20,251 bases of DNA from Pseudomonadota bacterium (GTDB lineage Bacteria > Desulfobacterota > Syntrophia > Syntrophales > UBA5619), in the NCBI GenBank assembly GCA_018827585.1, contig JAHJXP010000132.1:1-20251 (forward strand). Direction: 5' to 3'. A model generated the notes under the pieces. That model searched no databases and had not been told where the DNA came from. It worked only from the letters and a program-made list of their open reading frames with translations. Within the stretch, counting starts at the first letter, position 1, and the number at the start of each line of letters is the position of its first letter. Position numbers and translations under genes: made by a program. Positions 8,013-14,351 of this stretch are shown piece after piece.

Positions 8013-8876
8013 GTGTTTGAGCGGGTGACCCATGGCTTCCCTTTGCCTCAGATATCCCTCCGCGCTGAGACGGGCGAGGTTCCGGACGCGTCCGATATAG
8101 CTCGTCCGTTCGGCAACGCTGATCGCCCCCCGGGCGTTCAGAAGATTGAAGGTATGGGAACACTTGAGACAGTGATCGTAAGTGGGCAGCACCAGCCCCT
8201 TTTCCGCCATCCTGATTCCCTCCGCCTCGTACATGTCGAAAAGGTTCCTCAGCAGGGCGGTGTCGGCGCTCTCGAAATTGTAGACCGACCATTCCACCTC
8301 GCCCCGGTGGTGGACGTCCCCGTACTTGATCCCCTCGGTCCACTTGAGATCGTAGACATTATCGATCCCCTGGATATACATGGCGATCCGTTCGATGCCG
8401 TATGTCAGTTCCACGCTGATGGGATGAAGATCGAACCCGCCGACCTGCTGGAAGTAGGTGAACTGCGAGATTTCCATCCCGTCGAGCCACACCTCCCAGC
8501 CGAGTCCCCAGGCGCCGATCGTGGGCGATTCCCAGTCGTCCTCCACGAAACGAATGTCGTGTTCCAGGGGGTCGATCCCGAAGCTCTTGAGGGAGTCGAG
8601 ATAGAGATCCTGGATGTTCAGCGGCGACGGCTTCAGGAGGACCTGATATTGATAGTAGTGCTGCAGGCGGTTGGGGTTTTCGCCGTAGCGCCCGTCCGTG
8701 GGCCGCCGGGACGGTTCCACATAGGCAACCCTCCAGGGTTCCGGTCCCAGGGCCCGCAGAAAGGTGGCCGGGTTGAAGGTCCCGGCGCCCACCTCGACGT
8801 CGTAGGGCTGCTGGATCACGCATCCCTGCGCGGCCCAGTACCGCTCGAGGGCGAAGATCAATTCCTGAAAGGTCAC
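7998..8876 (-). CDS. glyQ: Glycine--tRNA ligase alpha subunit
   Basis: Catalytic alpha subunit of the alpha2beta2 glycyl-tRNA synthetase (class II fold), which forms glycyl-adenylate and charges tRNA-Gly together with GlyS. It is 292 residues (E. coli about 303). The N-terminal half is highly characteristic: TFQELIFALERYWAAQGC, then GAGTFNPATFLRALGPEPW, VEPSRRPTDGRYGENPNRL and QHYYQYQV. The start is GTG 8876 with AGGAGG 4 nt upstream; no better start keeps the conserved TFQELI beginning. glyS follows after an element-filled gap. A predicted promoter at 9027-9055 and a roughly 140 nt leader precede it. No glycine T-box (AGGGTGG-type element) is visible in the leader. Confidence 0.96.
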   Translation of the reverse strand: MTFQELIFALERYWAAQGCVIQQPYDVEVGAGTFNPATFLRALGPEPWRVAYVEPSRRPTDGRYGENPNRLQHYYQYQVLLKPSPLNIQDLYLDSLKSFGIDPLEHDIRFVEDDWESPTIGAWGLGWEVWLDGMEISQFTYFQQVGGFDLHPISVELTYGIERIAMYIQGIDNVYDLKWTEGIKYGDVHHRGEVEWSVYNFESADTALLRNLFDMYEAEGIRMAEKGLVLPTYDHCLKCSHTFNLLNARGAISVAERTSYIGRVRNLARLSAEGYLRQREAMGHPLKHSAEC

Positions 8877-8975
8877 AACTCCTCCTGTCGATAAAAAAAT
8901 TCCCCCTGCGGCGGCAAGGCCGAATCAGAGCAACAGCAAACCCGCAGCCGAGATGCCCGCCTTTTGTCTCAAGGA

Positions 8976-9011
8976 GCGTCGCGAGAAGACGTTGATTTGA
9001 TTTCGCGACGC
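8976..9011. other. Perfect 9 bp inverted repeat in the glyQ leader
   Basis: GCGTCGCGA at 8976-8984 and TCGCGACGC at 9003-9011 are exact reverse complements separated by 18 nt. Transcribed from the predicted glyQ promoter, they would form a hairpin early in the leader. No U tract follows it on the minus strand; four T residues follow on the plus strand. It may be an RNA structure, a weak terminator, or a protein-binding palindrome; the sequence does not decide. Confidence 0.5.
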
Positions 9012-9026
9012 TTTTCGAGTTGCGCG

Positions 9027-9055
9027 TTCTTAACACGGCGGCCCGTTCGTGTCAA
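9027..9055 (-). promoter_or_regulatory. Predicted sigma-70-type promoter for glyQ
   Basis: On the minus strand a perfect TTGACA (-35, 9055-9050) is followed after 17 nt by TAAGAA (-10, 9032-9027; only about 3 of 6 consensus positions). It lies just past the recO stop and would give a leader of about 140 nt before glyQ. The -35 and spacing are good and the -10 is weak. Confidence 0.45.
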
Positions 9056-9071
9056 TGCGAATCTGAAGCGC

Positions 9072-9845
9072 TTATATTCCCATACGCCTGATTTCATTAA
9101 GGACATGAACCGATTTGGGGTCCCGTCCGAGGAGATGCCGGATAAAATGGGCCAGGAGGCGCCGGCTCTCATCCGCGGACTGCTCCGACAGGTGCAGCCG
9201 GCCCAGCCGGTCGATCTCCATCTCGCGTCCCAAAAGCAGGGTCATGATCGTCCCGAGGGATACGGGTATGGCGTCCGGGCTCGCGGGACGGCAGGCGGCG
9301 CAGATCAATCCGCCGTCGGCGGTGAACCGGTACGAGGATTTCCCGCCGACGGGCGCTTTGCAGGCAAGGCAGTGGTCCAGCACCGGGTCGTATCCGGACA
9401 GCCGCAGGAGTCTGATCTCGAAGAAACGGAGGATCGCCTCCGTCACGGGACCGGCGTCGAGAAGCCGGAGAAAATCGTTCAGAAGCCCGAACAGGGGGGC
9501 GTTTTTCTTCTCTTCCGGCATGAACTGATCCGTCAGGTCGATCAGATAGGAGGCGATCAGGGTTTTCCCCAGATCGGCGCGGATTGCCGGAAAATGGGAG
9601 ATCACGGTGCATGCCTCGATCAGGGCCAGGCTTTCCGGTCGCCGGCGGGAAAAAAGGATCTGCAGGCGGGAAAAGGGTTCGAGGGCGTTGGCGAACCGCT
9701 TGCGGCTGCGTCTGGCTCCCTTGGCGATTCCCCTGAGCTTTCCGAGCTCGGCGGTGCAGAAGGTCACGATCAGGTCGGATTCCCCGTAATCCATCAGGCG
9801 AAGGACGATCGCCTCCGCCCGCTGCGAGGTCTTTGCATTCACCAT
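9072..9845 (-). CDS. recO: DNA repair protein RecO
   Basis: RecO (257 residues) acts with RecF and RecR to load RecA on SSB-coated gaps and can anneal single strands. The N-terminal OB-fold has the family pattern EAIVLRLMDYGESDLIVTFCT and ELGKLRGIAKGARRSRKR (about 11-50). It is followed by the helical domain and a four-cysteine zinc site, Cys159, Cys162, Cys182 and Cys185. Zinc-type RecO proteins are found in many but not all bacteria. ATG 9845 has a purine-rich GAGAGGA just upstream. The gap to the pyrC stop is 19 nt, so recO is probably co-transcribed as the last gene of the pyrR-pyrB-pyrC unit, a pairing with no obvious metabolic logic. Confidence 0.93.
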   Translation of the reverse strand: MVNAKTSQRAEAIVLRLMDYGESDLIVTFCTAELGKLRGIAKGARRSRKRFANALEPFSRLQILFSRRRPESLALIEACTVISHFPAIRADLGKTLIASYLIDLTDQFMPEEKKNAPLFGLLNDFLRLLDAGPVTEAILRFFEIRLLRLSGYDPVLDHCLACKAPVGGKSSYRFTADGGLICAACRPASPDAIPVSLGTIMTLLLGREMEIDRLGRLHLSEQSADESRRLLAHFIRHLLGRDPKSVHVLNEIRRMGI

Positions 9846-9864
9846 TTTTCCTCTCGCAATGGTT

Positions 9865-11154
9865 TTAAAAGTCGCGGTACCGGACCGTCCCGCCCACGAT
9901 GGTCAGGATCGCTTTCCCCTTCATGGTCCAGCCGTGAAAGGGGGAGTTCCTGCCGCGGGAACGGAACAAGGCGCGATCGCAGATCCATTCCCGGTCGGGA
10001 TCGATGACGGTGACGTCGGCATCGGCGCCGATGGCGAGGCCGCCCTTCGGGAGGCGGAGGACCCCGGCGGGATTGACGGTCATCTTTTCGATCAGGGACA
10101 AAAGAGTGAGGGCGCCGTCGGCGACGAGCCCAAGCGAGAGGGAGAGGGACGTTTCCAGCCCCGTCAGACCGCTTGCCGCATAGTCGAACTCGACCTCCTT
10201 ATCGGTCCGGGCGTGGGGGGCGTGATCGCTGGCAATGACATCGAGGGTGCCGTCGGAGAGACCTTCGCGGACGGACGCTCTGTCTTCCCGGCTGCGCAGG
10301 GGCGGGTAGACCTTGAGGTTGGTATCGAAACCCCGGAGCGCCTCATCGGTCAGGGTAAAGTAATGGGGCGCCGTTTCGGCCGTCACCCGGATGCCTCTCG
10401 CCTTGGCCTCCCTGATCATACGGACCGACCCGGCGGTGCTTACGTGGGCGATATGCAAGGGCGCGGAAGTAAATTCGGCCAGGAGGAGATCCCTGGCGAC
10501 CATGATCTCTTCGGCAACGCTCGGGATGGCGGAAAGCCCGAGTTCGGCGGCGACGAACCCTTCGTGCATCACGCCGCCGGCGGAGAGATTCTTGTCCTCG
10601 CAGTGCGCGATGATCGGCATGTCCAGGGAGGAGGCGTATTCAAGTGCCCGCCTCATCAGGGCGGCGTTCATGACCGGTTTGCCGTCATCGGAAAACCCGA
10701 CGGCCCCGGCGTCCTTGAGGTCCAGGAATTCCGTCAGAAAGGTCCCTTCCGATTTCACGCTGATCGCCGCAATGGGGTAGACGTTTACGAGGCCGCATTC
10801 GGTCGTCTTGCGGCGGATAAATTCCGTGACGGACCGGTTGTCGTTGACGGGGTTCGTGTTGGGCATGCAGGCGATGGAGGTGAAACCGCCGGCAAGGGCC
10901 GCCTCGCTCCCGGAGGCGATCGTCTCTTTATACTCGAATCCCGGTTCCCGCAGATGGGTATGGATGTCGATGAGCCCCGGCACGACGATTTTTCCCCGCA
11001 GATCGAGGACCTCGATATCGGGCGCCGCCTTGTTCGCTTTATAGAGGTCCTTGCCCAATTTAACGATCTTTCCGTTTTTAATAAGCAGGTCCGCCACCTC
11101 GTCCCTGTTCAGGGAGGGATCGACCACCCTGCCGCCTTTAAGCAATAGAGTCAT
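9865..11154 (-). CDS. pyrC: Dihydroorotase (type I, PyrC)
   Basis: Zinc amidohydrolase of 429 residues that cyclises carbamoyl-aspartate to dihydroorotate, the third step of pyrimidine synthesis. Metal-site motifs: DIHTHLREPG (His65, His67), GFSDDGKPV (Asp156/157), AHCED (His184), HIAHVST (His234/237) and SDHAPH with Asp310. The substrate-binding loop MPNTNPV is at 97-103. The Asp at the DDG motif, in place of the carboxylated lysine of the short E. coli-type enzyme, and the long chain fit the Aquifex/Bacillus type I class. ATG 11154 overlaps the pyrB TGA by 4 nt (ATGA), and GGAGG sits 6 nt upstream inside pyrB, so the two are translationally coupled. Type I dihydroorotases can form a complex with PyrB; that is possible here but not shown. 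Confidence 0.96.
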   Translation of the reverse strand: MTLLLKGGRVVDPSLNRDEVADLLIKNGKIVKLGKDLYKANKAAPDIEVLDLRGKIVVPGLIDIHTHLREPGFEYKETIASGSEAALAGGFTSIACMPNTNPVNDNRSVTEFIRRKTTECGLVNVYPIAAISVKSEGTFLTEFLDLKDAGAVGFSDDGKPVMNAALMRRALEYASSLDMPIIAHCEDKNLSAGGVMHEGFVAAELGLSAIPSVAEEIMVARDLLLAEFTSAPLHIAHVSTAGSVRMIREAKARGIRVTAETAPHYFTLTDEALRGFDTNLKVYPPLRSREDRASVREGLSDGTLDVIASDHAPHARTDKEVEFDYAASGLTGLETSLSLSLGLVADGALTLLSLIEKMTVNPAGVLRLPKGGLAIGADADVTVIDPDREWICDRALFRSRGRNSPFHGWTMKGKAILTIVGGTVRYRDF

Positions 11155-12074
11155 GTGTCGCCTCCTGTCAGTAGATAGAGAAGCGCCATCCGCACGGCCA
11201 CGCCGTTGGTGACCTGATCGAGGATGATCGAACGGGGGCCGTCGGCGATATCCGGGGAGATCTCCACCCCTCGGTTGATCGGTCCCGGATGCATGACGAG
11301 GGCGTCAGGCTTTGCCAGCTCGATGTTCCGGCGGTTGAGAGAGAAGTACTGCGCATATTCGCGCAGGGAGGGGAAGATGCTCTGACGTTCCCTTTCGGTC
11401 TGGATCCGGAGCATCATGACGATGTCCGCATCCCGGATGGCCTCCTCGATCCGGGTATGGGCGATGACGCCCATCTTCTCGATGCCGCGGGGGATCATCG
11501 TCGCCGGACCCGCCACCGAGACCCGGGCGCCCATCTTGGTGAGACCCAGGATGTTGGACCGGGCGACGCGGCTGTGGGCGATATCGCCGATGATCGCCAC
11601 CTGCAGCCCTTCGATCCGCCCTTTTTTGGACCGGATCGTCATCATGTCCAGAAGGGCCTGCGTGGGATGCTCGTGCGCCCCGTCGCCTGCATTGATGATT
11701 GATTGCCTGAGCAGGCCGGCCAGCAGGTGGGGGGCGCCGGCAGCGCTGTGGCGGATCACGATGATGTCCGGATTCATGGCCTCGAGGTTCTTGGCCGTGT
11801 CGATCAGGGTTTCTCCCTTGACGACGCTGCTGGTCGAGGCGGAGATGTTGATGGTGTCTGCGCTGAGGCGCTTGCCGGCGATCTCGAACGAGGTCCTGGT
11901 CCGGGTGCTCGGCTCGTAGAAGAGATTCACCACCGTCCTTCCGCGGAGGGTGGGGACCTTCTTGATCTCCCGCGTCGAGACCTCAAGGAAGGATTCCGCC
12001 GTGTCGAGAATCAGCCGGATCTCCTCCACGGAGAGTTCCCGGATGCCGAGGACGTCTTTCCTGTTCAATTTCAT
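11151..12074 (-). CDS. pyrB: Aspartate carbamoyltransferase catalytic subunit
   Basis: Catalytic chain of 307 residues joining carbamoyl phosphate and aspartate, the committed pyrimidine step. Signature motifs are intact: the carbamoyl-phosphate loop FYEPSTRTRTSF (52-63), the SSVVKGE loop (Lys86), GDGAHEHPTQ (130-139), HSRVARSN near 168 and MHPGPINRG (261-269). ATG 12074 has GAGG 7 nt upstream and gives the standard N-terminus. The frame is open to 12272, but that extra segment overlaps pyrR and lacks family similarity. No pyrI regulatory subunit gene is present. Control probably comes instead from PyrR-dependent attenuation upstream of pyrR, 46 nt ahead of this gene. Confidence 0.96.
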   Translation of the reverse strand: MKLNRKDVLGIRELSVEEIRLILDTAESFLEVSTREIKKVPTLRGRTVVNLFYEPSTRTRTSFEIAGKRLSADTINISASTSSVVKGETLIDTAKNLEAMNPDIIVIRHSAAGAPHLLAGLLRQSIINAGDGAHEHPTQALLDMMTIRSKKGRIEGLQVAIIGDIAHSRVARSNILGLTKMGARVSVAGPATMIPRGIEKMGVIAHTRIEEAIRDADIVMMLRIQTERERQSIFPSLREYAQYFSLNRRNIELAKPDALVMHPGPINRGVEISPDIADGPRSIILDQVTNGVAVRMALLYLLTGGDT

Positions 12075-12120
12075 AAGCGAACCTCGCAGGCAAAGTATGC
12101 CGCCCCTTGGTGCGGGCTTT

Positions 12121-12660
12121 TCAGACGTTATCTCCGATGAGCACCTCGTCTGCGCCGTTCTTCTCCGTGAGATGGACGCTGACCGCCTCCCACAGGGAGG
12201 AAGGGAGATTCTTGCCGACGAAGTCCGCCCGGATGGGAAGCTCGCGGTGACCGCGATCGATGAGCACCGCAAGCTGGACGAGCTTCGGCCTGCCGAAGTC
12301 GATCAGGGCGTCCATGGCCGCGCGGATCGTCCGGCCGGTAAAAAGGACGTCGTCCACGAGGACCACTTTTCTGGCGTCCAAGGAGAAGGGAATGTCCGTC
12401 TTTCCCAGCATCTGTTTCCGTTGGGCGGTGCGGATGTCATCGCGGTAGAGGGTGATGTCCAGGATCCCCAGGGGAATTTCAAACCCTTCCATGGCGGATA
12501 TCTTCTGCTGGAGACGCCGGGCGAGAAAAACCCCGCCGGTCTGGATGCCGACGAGAACCAGCTCTTCCACCCCCCTGTTCTTCTCCAAGATCTCGTAGGC
12601 GATCCTCGTCAGGGAGCGGTCGAGACCGTCGGCATCCATCACCACCTTCTTTTTTTCCAT
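12121..12660 (-). CDS. pyrR: Pyrimidine operon regulator / uracil phosphoribosyltransferase PyrR
   Basis: PyrR of 179 residues. In Bacillus it binds UMP or UTP and then a stem-loop in pyr mRNA leaders, favouring termination; most members also have uracil phosphoribosyltransferase activity. The type I PRTase fold is visible: LVGIQTGGVFLARRL (36-50), the flexible-loop region DITLYRDDI (68-76) and the PRPP motif VVLVDDVLFTGRT (99-111). ATG 12660 has AAGGA 7 nt upstream. It is first in the pyrR-pyrB-pyrC-recO cluster, behind a leader with an intrinsic terminator and a PyrR-site-like sequence, so autoregulation by attenuation is likely. Confidence 0.95.
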   Translation of the reverse strand: MEKKKVVMDADGLDRSLTRIAYEILEKNRGVEELVLVGIQTGGVFLARRLQQKISAMEGFEIPLGILDITLYRDDIRTAQRKQMLGKTDIPFSLDARKVVLVDDVLFTGRTIRAAMDALIDFGRPKLVQLAVLIDRGHRELPIRADFVGKNLPSSLWEAVSVHLTEKNGADEVLIGDNV

Positions 12661-12742
12661 GGTCTATCCTTTACAACGTGTCATAGGTTGTGGGATTTGG
12701 TTTTTTGCCTGTTCTCCATCGCGGATGACCTTACGCCGCATC

Positions 12743-12774
12743 AAAAAAAAGCCTTCCCCCTAAGCGGAGAAGGC
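12743..12774 (-). terminator. Intrinsic terminator (attenuator) in the pyrR leader
   Basis: On the minus strand GCCTTCTCC, a loop around GCTTA and GGGGGAAGGC form a GC-rich hairpin (12774-12751), followed at once by eight T residues (12750-12743). It lies between the pyr promoter and the pyrR start, so it should stop transcripts before pyrR unless an alternative fold forms. The intergenic bases 12661-12742 beyond it hold the pyrR ribosome site and nothing else clear. Confidence 0.85.
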
Positions 12775-12814
12775 AGGCAGAGCGGATAGCAACGGACTAA
12801 GGTTGACAACAAAA

Positions 12815-12833
12815 CTCCTCCTCTTCTGGACTG
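12815..12833 (-). promoter_or_regulatory. Putative PyrR-binding / antiterminator segment
   Basis: The minus-strand RNA reads CAGUCCAGAAGAGGAGGAG here. It resembles the Bacillus PyrR-binding loop (AGUCCAGAGAGG-like, recalled) with one extra base. Its GGAGGAG can pair with CUUCUCC in the 5' arm of the downstream terminator (seven pairs, one G-U), which would form an antiterminator. PyrR binding to this segment would then release the terminator. The pairing is visible; PyrR recognition is inferred. Confidence 0.5.
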
Positions 12834-12869
12834 AATGAAAGCTCTTAAGCTACTACGTTCCTGCGATGT

Positions 12870-12899
12870 TTTATAATAAAAAAACAGGGACGGTGTCAA
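12870..12899 (-). promoter_or_regulatory. Strong sigma-70-type promoter for the pyr operon
   Basis: On the minus strand TTGACA (12899-12894) is followed after 18 nt by TATAAA (12875-12870), matching consensus at 11 of 12 positions. Transcription would start near 12863, about 200 nt before pyrR, and pass through the putative PyrR site and then the terminator. Confidence 0.75.
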
Positions 12900-12925
12900 G
12901 ACAAAAGATCTCCGGAAAAAAGCGT

Positions 12926-12953
12926 TTGAAATATGTTTGAATGGTGTTATAGG
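12926..12953 (+). promoter_or_regulatory. Predicted promoter for the MgtE-like/NRAMP pair
   Basis: TTGAAA (12926-12931), a 16 nt spacer and TATAGG (12948-12953) lie just upstream of the MgtE-like start. The implied 5' UTR is only about 20 nt, leaving no room for a Mg2+ riboswitch such as the M-box. The promoter is divergent from the pyr promoter 27 bp away. The match is moderate. Confidence 0.4.
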
Positions 12954-12979
12954 CTCATTTCGCGGGGGAGGCGATGGTC

Positions 12980-14242
12980 ATGGCGGTTGGCGGCGAACCT
13001 CAGTCGTTTTTATTCTTGAGCGCGATTTTGGGGAGCAAGATCGTTGATTCTGAAGGCCATGCCGTCGGAAGGGTCCTTGATTTGGTAGGGAACATCCAGG
13101 AGAGTTACCCACCCGTGACCCATGTCCTTCTGCGACTGGAAAAGGCAAAAAGGGTCGTTCAGTTGTCCTGGCGGAAGGTCGAGCTGAGCAATGGAACGCT
13201 TATTGCCCATGCCCTGCAGCAGGAAGATTTCCGCGAGCCGGCGCTCACCGCCGGCGAGCTTTTCCTTAAGGATGCCCTCTTGGATAAGCAGGTGGTGGAT
13301 ACGGACGGGGCCAAGATCCGGCGTGTCAACGATCTGCAGTTCCTCAAAGCGCACAAGGCCCTCTATCTGGTCCACGTGGATGTGGGCTTTCACGGACTGC
13401 TCCGGCGCGTGGGATTGCAGCGTCCCGCGGGGTTTCTCTTCCGGAAGCTATTCGATTACAACATGACGGATCAGCTCATCTCCTGGAAGTTCGTTCAGCC
13501 GCTCTCCTCGCCCGATCTGCTGAGGCTGACGATTGCCCACAAGCGCCTGGCCCATCTCCACCCTGCCGATCTGGCGGACATCATAGAGGAGCTGGATATC
13601 CATCAGCGCTCGGCGGTTTTCAGGTCTCTCGACGTGGAAATGGCCGCCGAGACCCTGGAGGAGACCGACCCGAAGATCCAGGTCAGCCTGATCCAGGACC
13701 TCGACATGGCCAATGCCTCCGACATCATCGAAGAGATGTCCTTGAGCGAGGCGGCGGATCTCCTGGGCGATCTGCCCAGGGACAAGGCAGAAGGCATCTT
13801 GCGGGAGATGGAGCAGGCGATTGCCGATGACATGAAGGAGCTTCTGAGCCATCCTGAAGAAAAGGCCGGCGGCCTGATGACCACCTCCTTCCTTCGCTTT
13901 GCTCCCGCGGTGAGGGTAGGTGAGGCGCTGGAGACGATCCGTAGCGAGGCCGAAGACATGGATCTGATCTATTACCTCTACGTGGTGGACAGCGAGGAGC
14001 ATATCCTCGGGGTGCTGAGCCTCCGCGATCTGCTCATCGCAAAACCGGAAACCTCACTGTCGGACATTATGGACACGCGGGTGATCTCGGTGGGCATCGA
14101 GGAGAAAAAGGACCAGATCGCCGATGATTTTGCCAAGTACGGGATAATGGCCATTCCGGTCGTCGATGGCGACGAGCGTTTGAAAGGGGTCATCCTCTTC
14201 AAGAATCTTCTCGAAGTGGTGGCGCCGAAGCTGGGGAGGTAG
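12980..14242 (+). CDS. PRC-barrel / MgtE N-domain / CBS protein lacking the MgtE channel
   Basis: Soluble protein of 420 residues. It holds two PRC-barrel-like units (about 8-80 and 88-145), an MgtE intracellular N domain (about 190-290; HPADLADIIEELD, IQDLDMANASDIIEEM, LLGDLPRDKAEGILREM) and two CBS domains (about 296-355 and 360-415; AGGLMTTSFLRF, IYYLYVVDS, GVLSLRDLLIA, IMDTRVISV, MAIPVVDGD). In MgtE channels this N-CBS module binds Mg2+ and gates the pore. Here the protein ends right after CBS2, with no plug helix or membrane helices, so it is sensor only. GGAGG at 12967-12971 is 8 nt before ATG 12980; ATG 12974 is also in frame but only 2 nt away. An NRAMP-family transporter gene follows 33 nt downstream, so control of that transporter by Mg2+ is a reasonable inference. 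Confidence 0.87.
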   Translation: MAVGGEPQSFLFLSAILGSKIVDSEGHAVGRVLDLVGNIQESYPPVTHVLLRLEKAKRVVQLSWRKVELSNGTLIAHALQQEDFREPALTAGELFLKDALLDKQVVDTDGAKIRRVNDLQFLKAHKALYLVHVDVGFHGLLRRVGLQRPAGFLFRKLFDYNMTDQLISWKFVQPLSSPDLLRLTIAHKRLAHLHPADLADIIEELDIHQRSAVFRSLDVEMAAETLEETDPKIQVSLIQDLDMANASDIIEEMSLSEAADLLGDLPRDKAEGILREMEQAIADDMKELLSHPEEKAGGLMTTSFLRFAPAVRVGEALETIRSEAEDMDLIYYLYVVDSEEHILGVLSLRDLLIAKPETSLSDIMDTRVISVGIEEKKDQIADDFAKYGIMAIPVVDGDERLKGVILFKNLLEVVAPKLGR

Positions 14243-14246
14243 AACC

Positions 14247-14351
14247 ATGACCGATGACGAAGGCGGCGGTGCTCTATGGCGGATAACCATTCCGGAGTCT
14301 CCCGCGGGCTTTGGCAGACCCTGTCCGGCAAGAAACACTGGAAGAGGTTAG
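14247..14351 (+). CDS. Possible 34-residue leader ORF overlapping the NRAMP start
   Basis: ATG 14247 lies 7 nt after GGGGAGG (14233-14239), the best ribosome site in this junction. It opens a 34-codon frame (MTDDEGGGALW...) that ends at TAG 14349-14351. It overlaps the NRAMP gene, which begins at ATG 14276 in another frame with only a weak ribosome site. It could be a coupling leader peptide, a relic of an older NRAMP start followed by a frameshift, or chance. No similarity is recognised. Confidence 0.3.
   Translation: MTDDEGGGALWRITIPESPAGFGRPCPARNTGRG

Noticed and set aside
8877..9071. Glycine T-box riboswitch upstream of glyQ
   Set aside because: No AGGGTGG-type T-box sequence or classic terminator/antiterminator pair was found.
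12075..12272. N-terminal extension of PyrB
   Set aside because: It overlaps pyrR in another frame and has no similarity; ATG 12074 gives the standard length.
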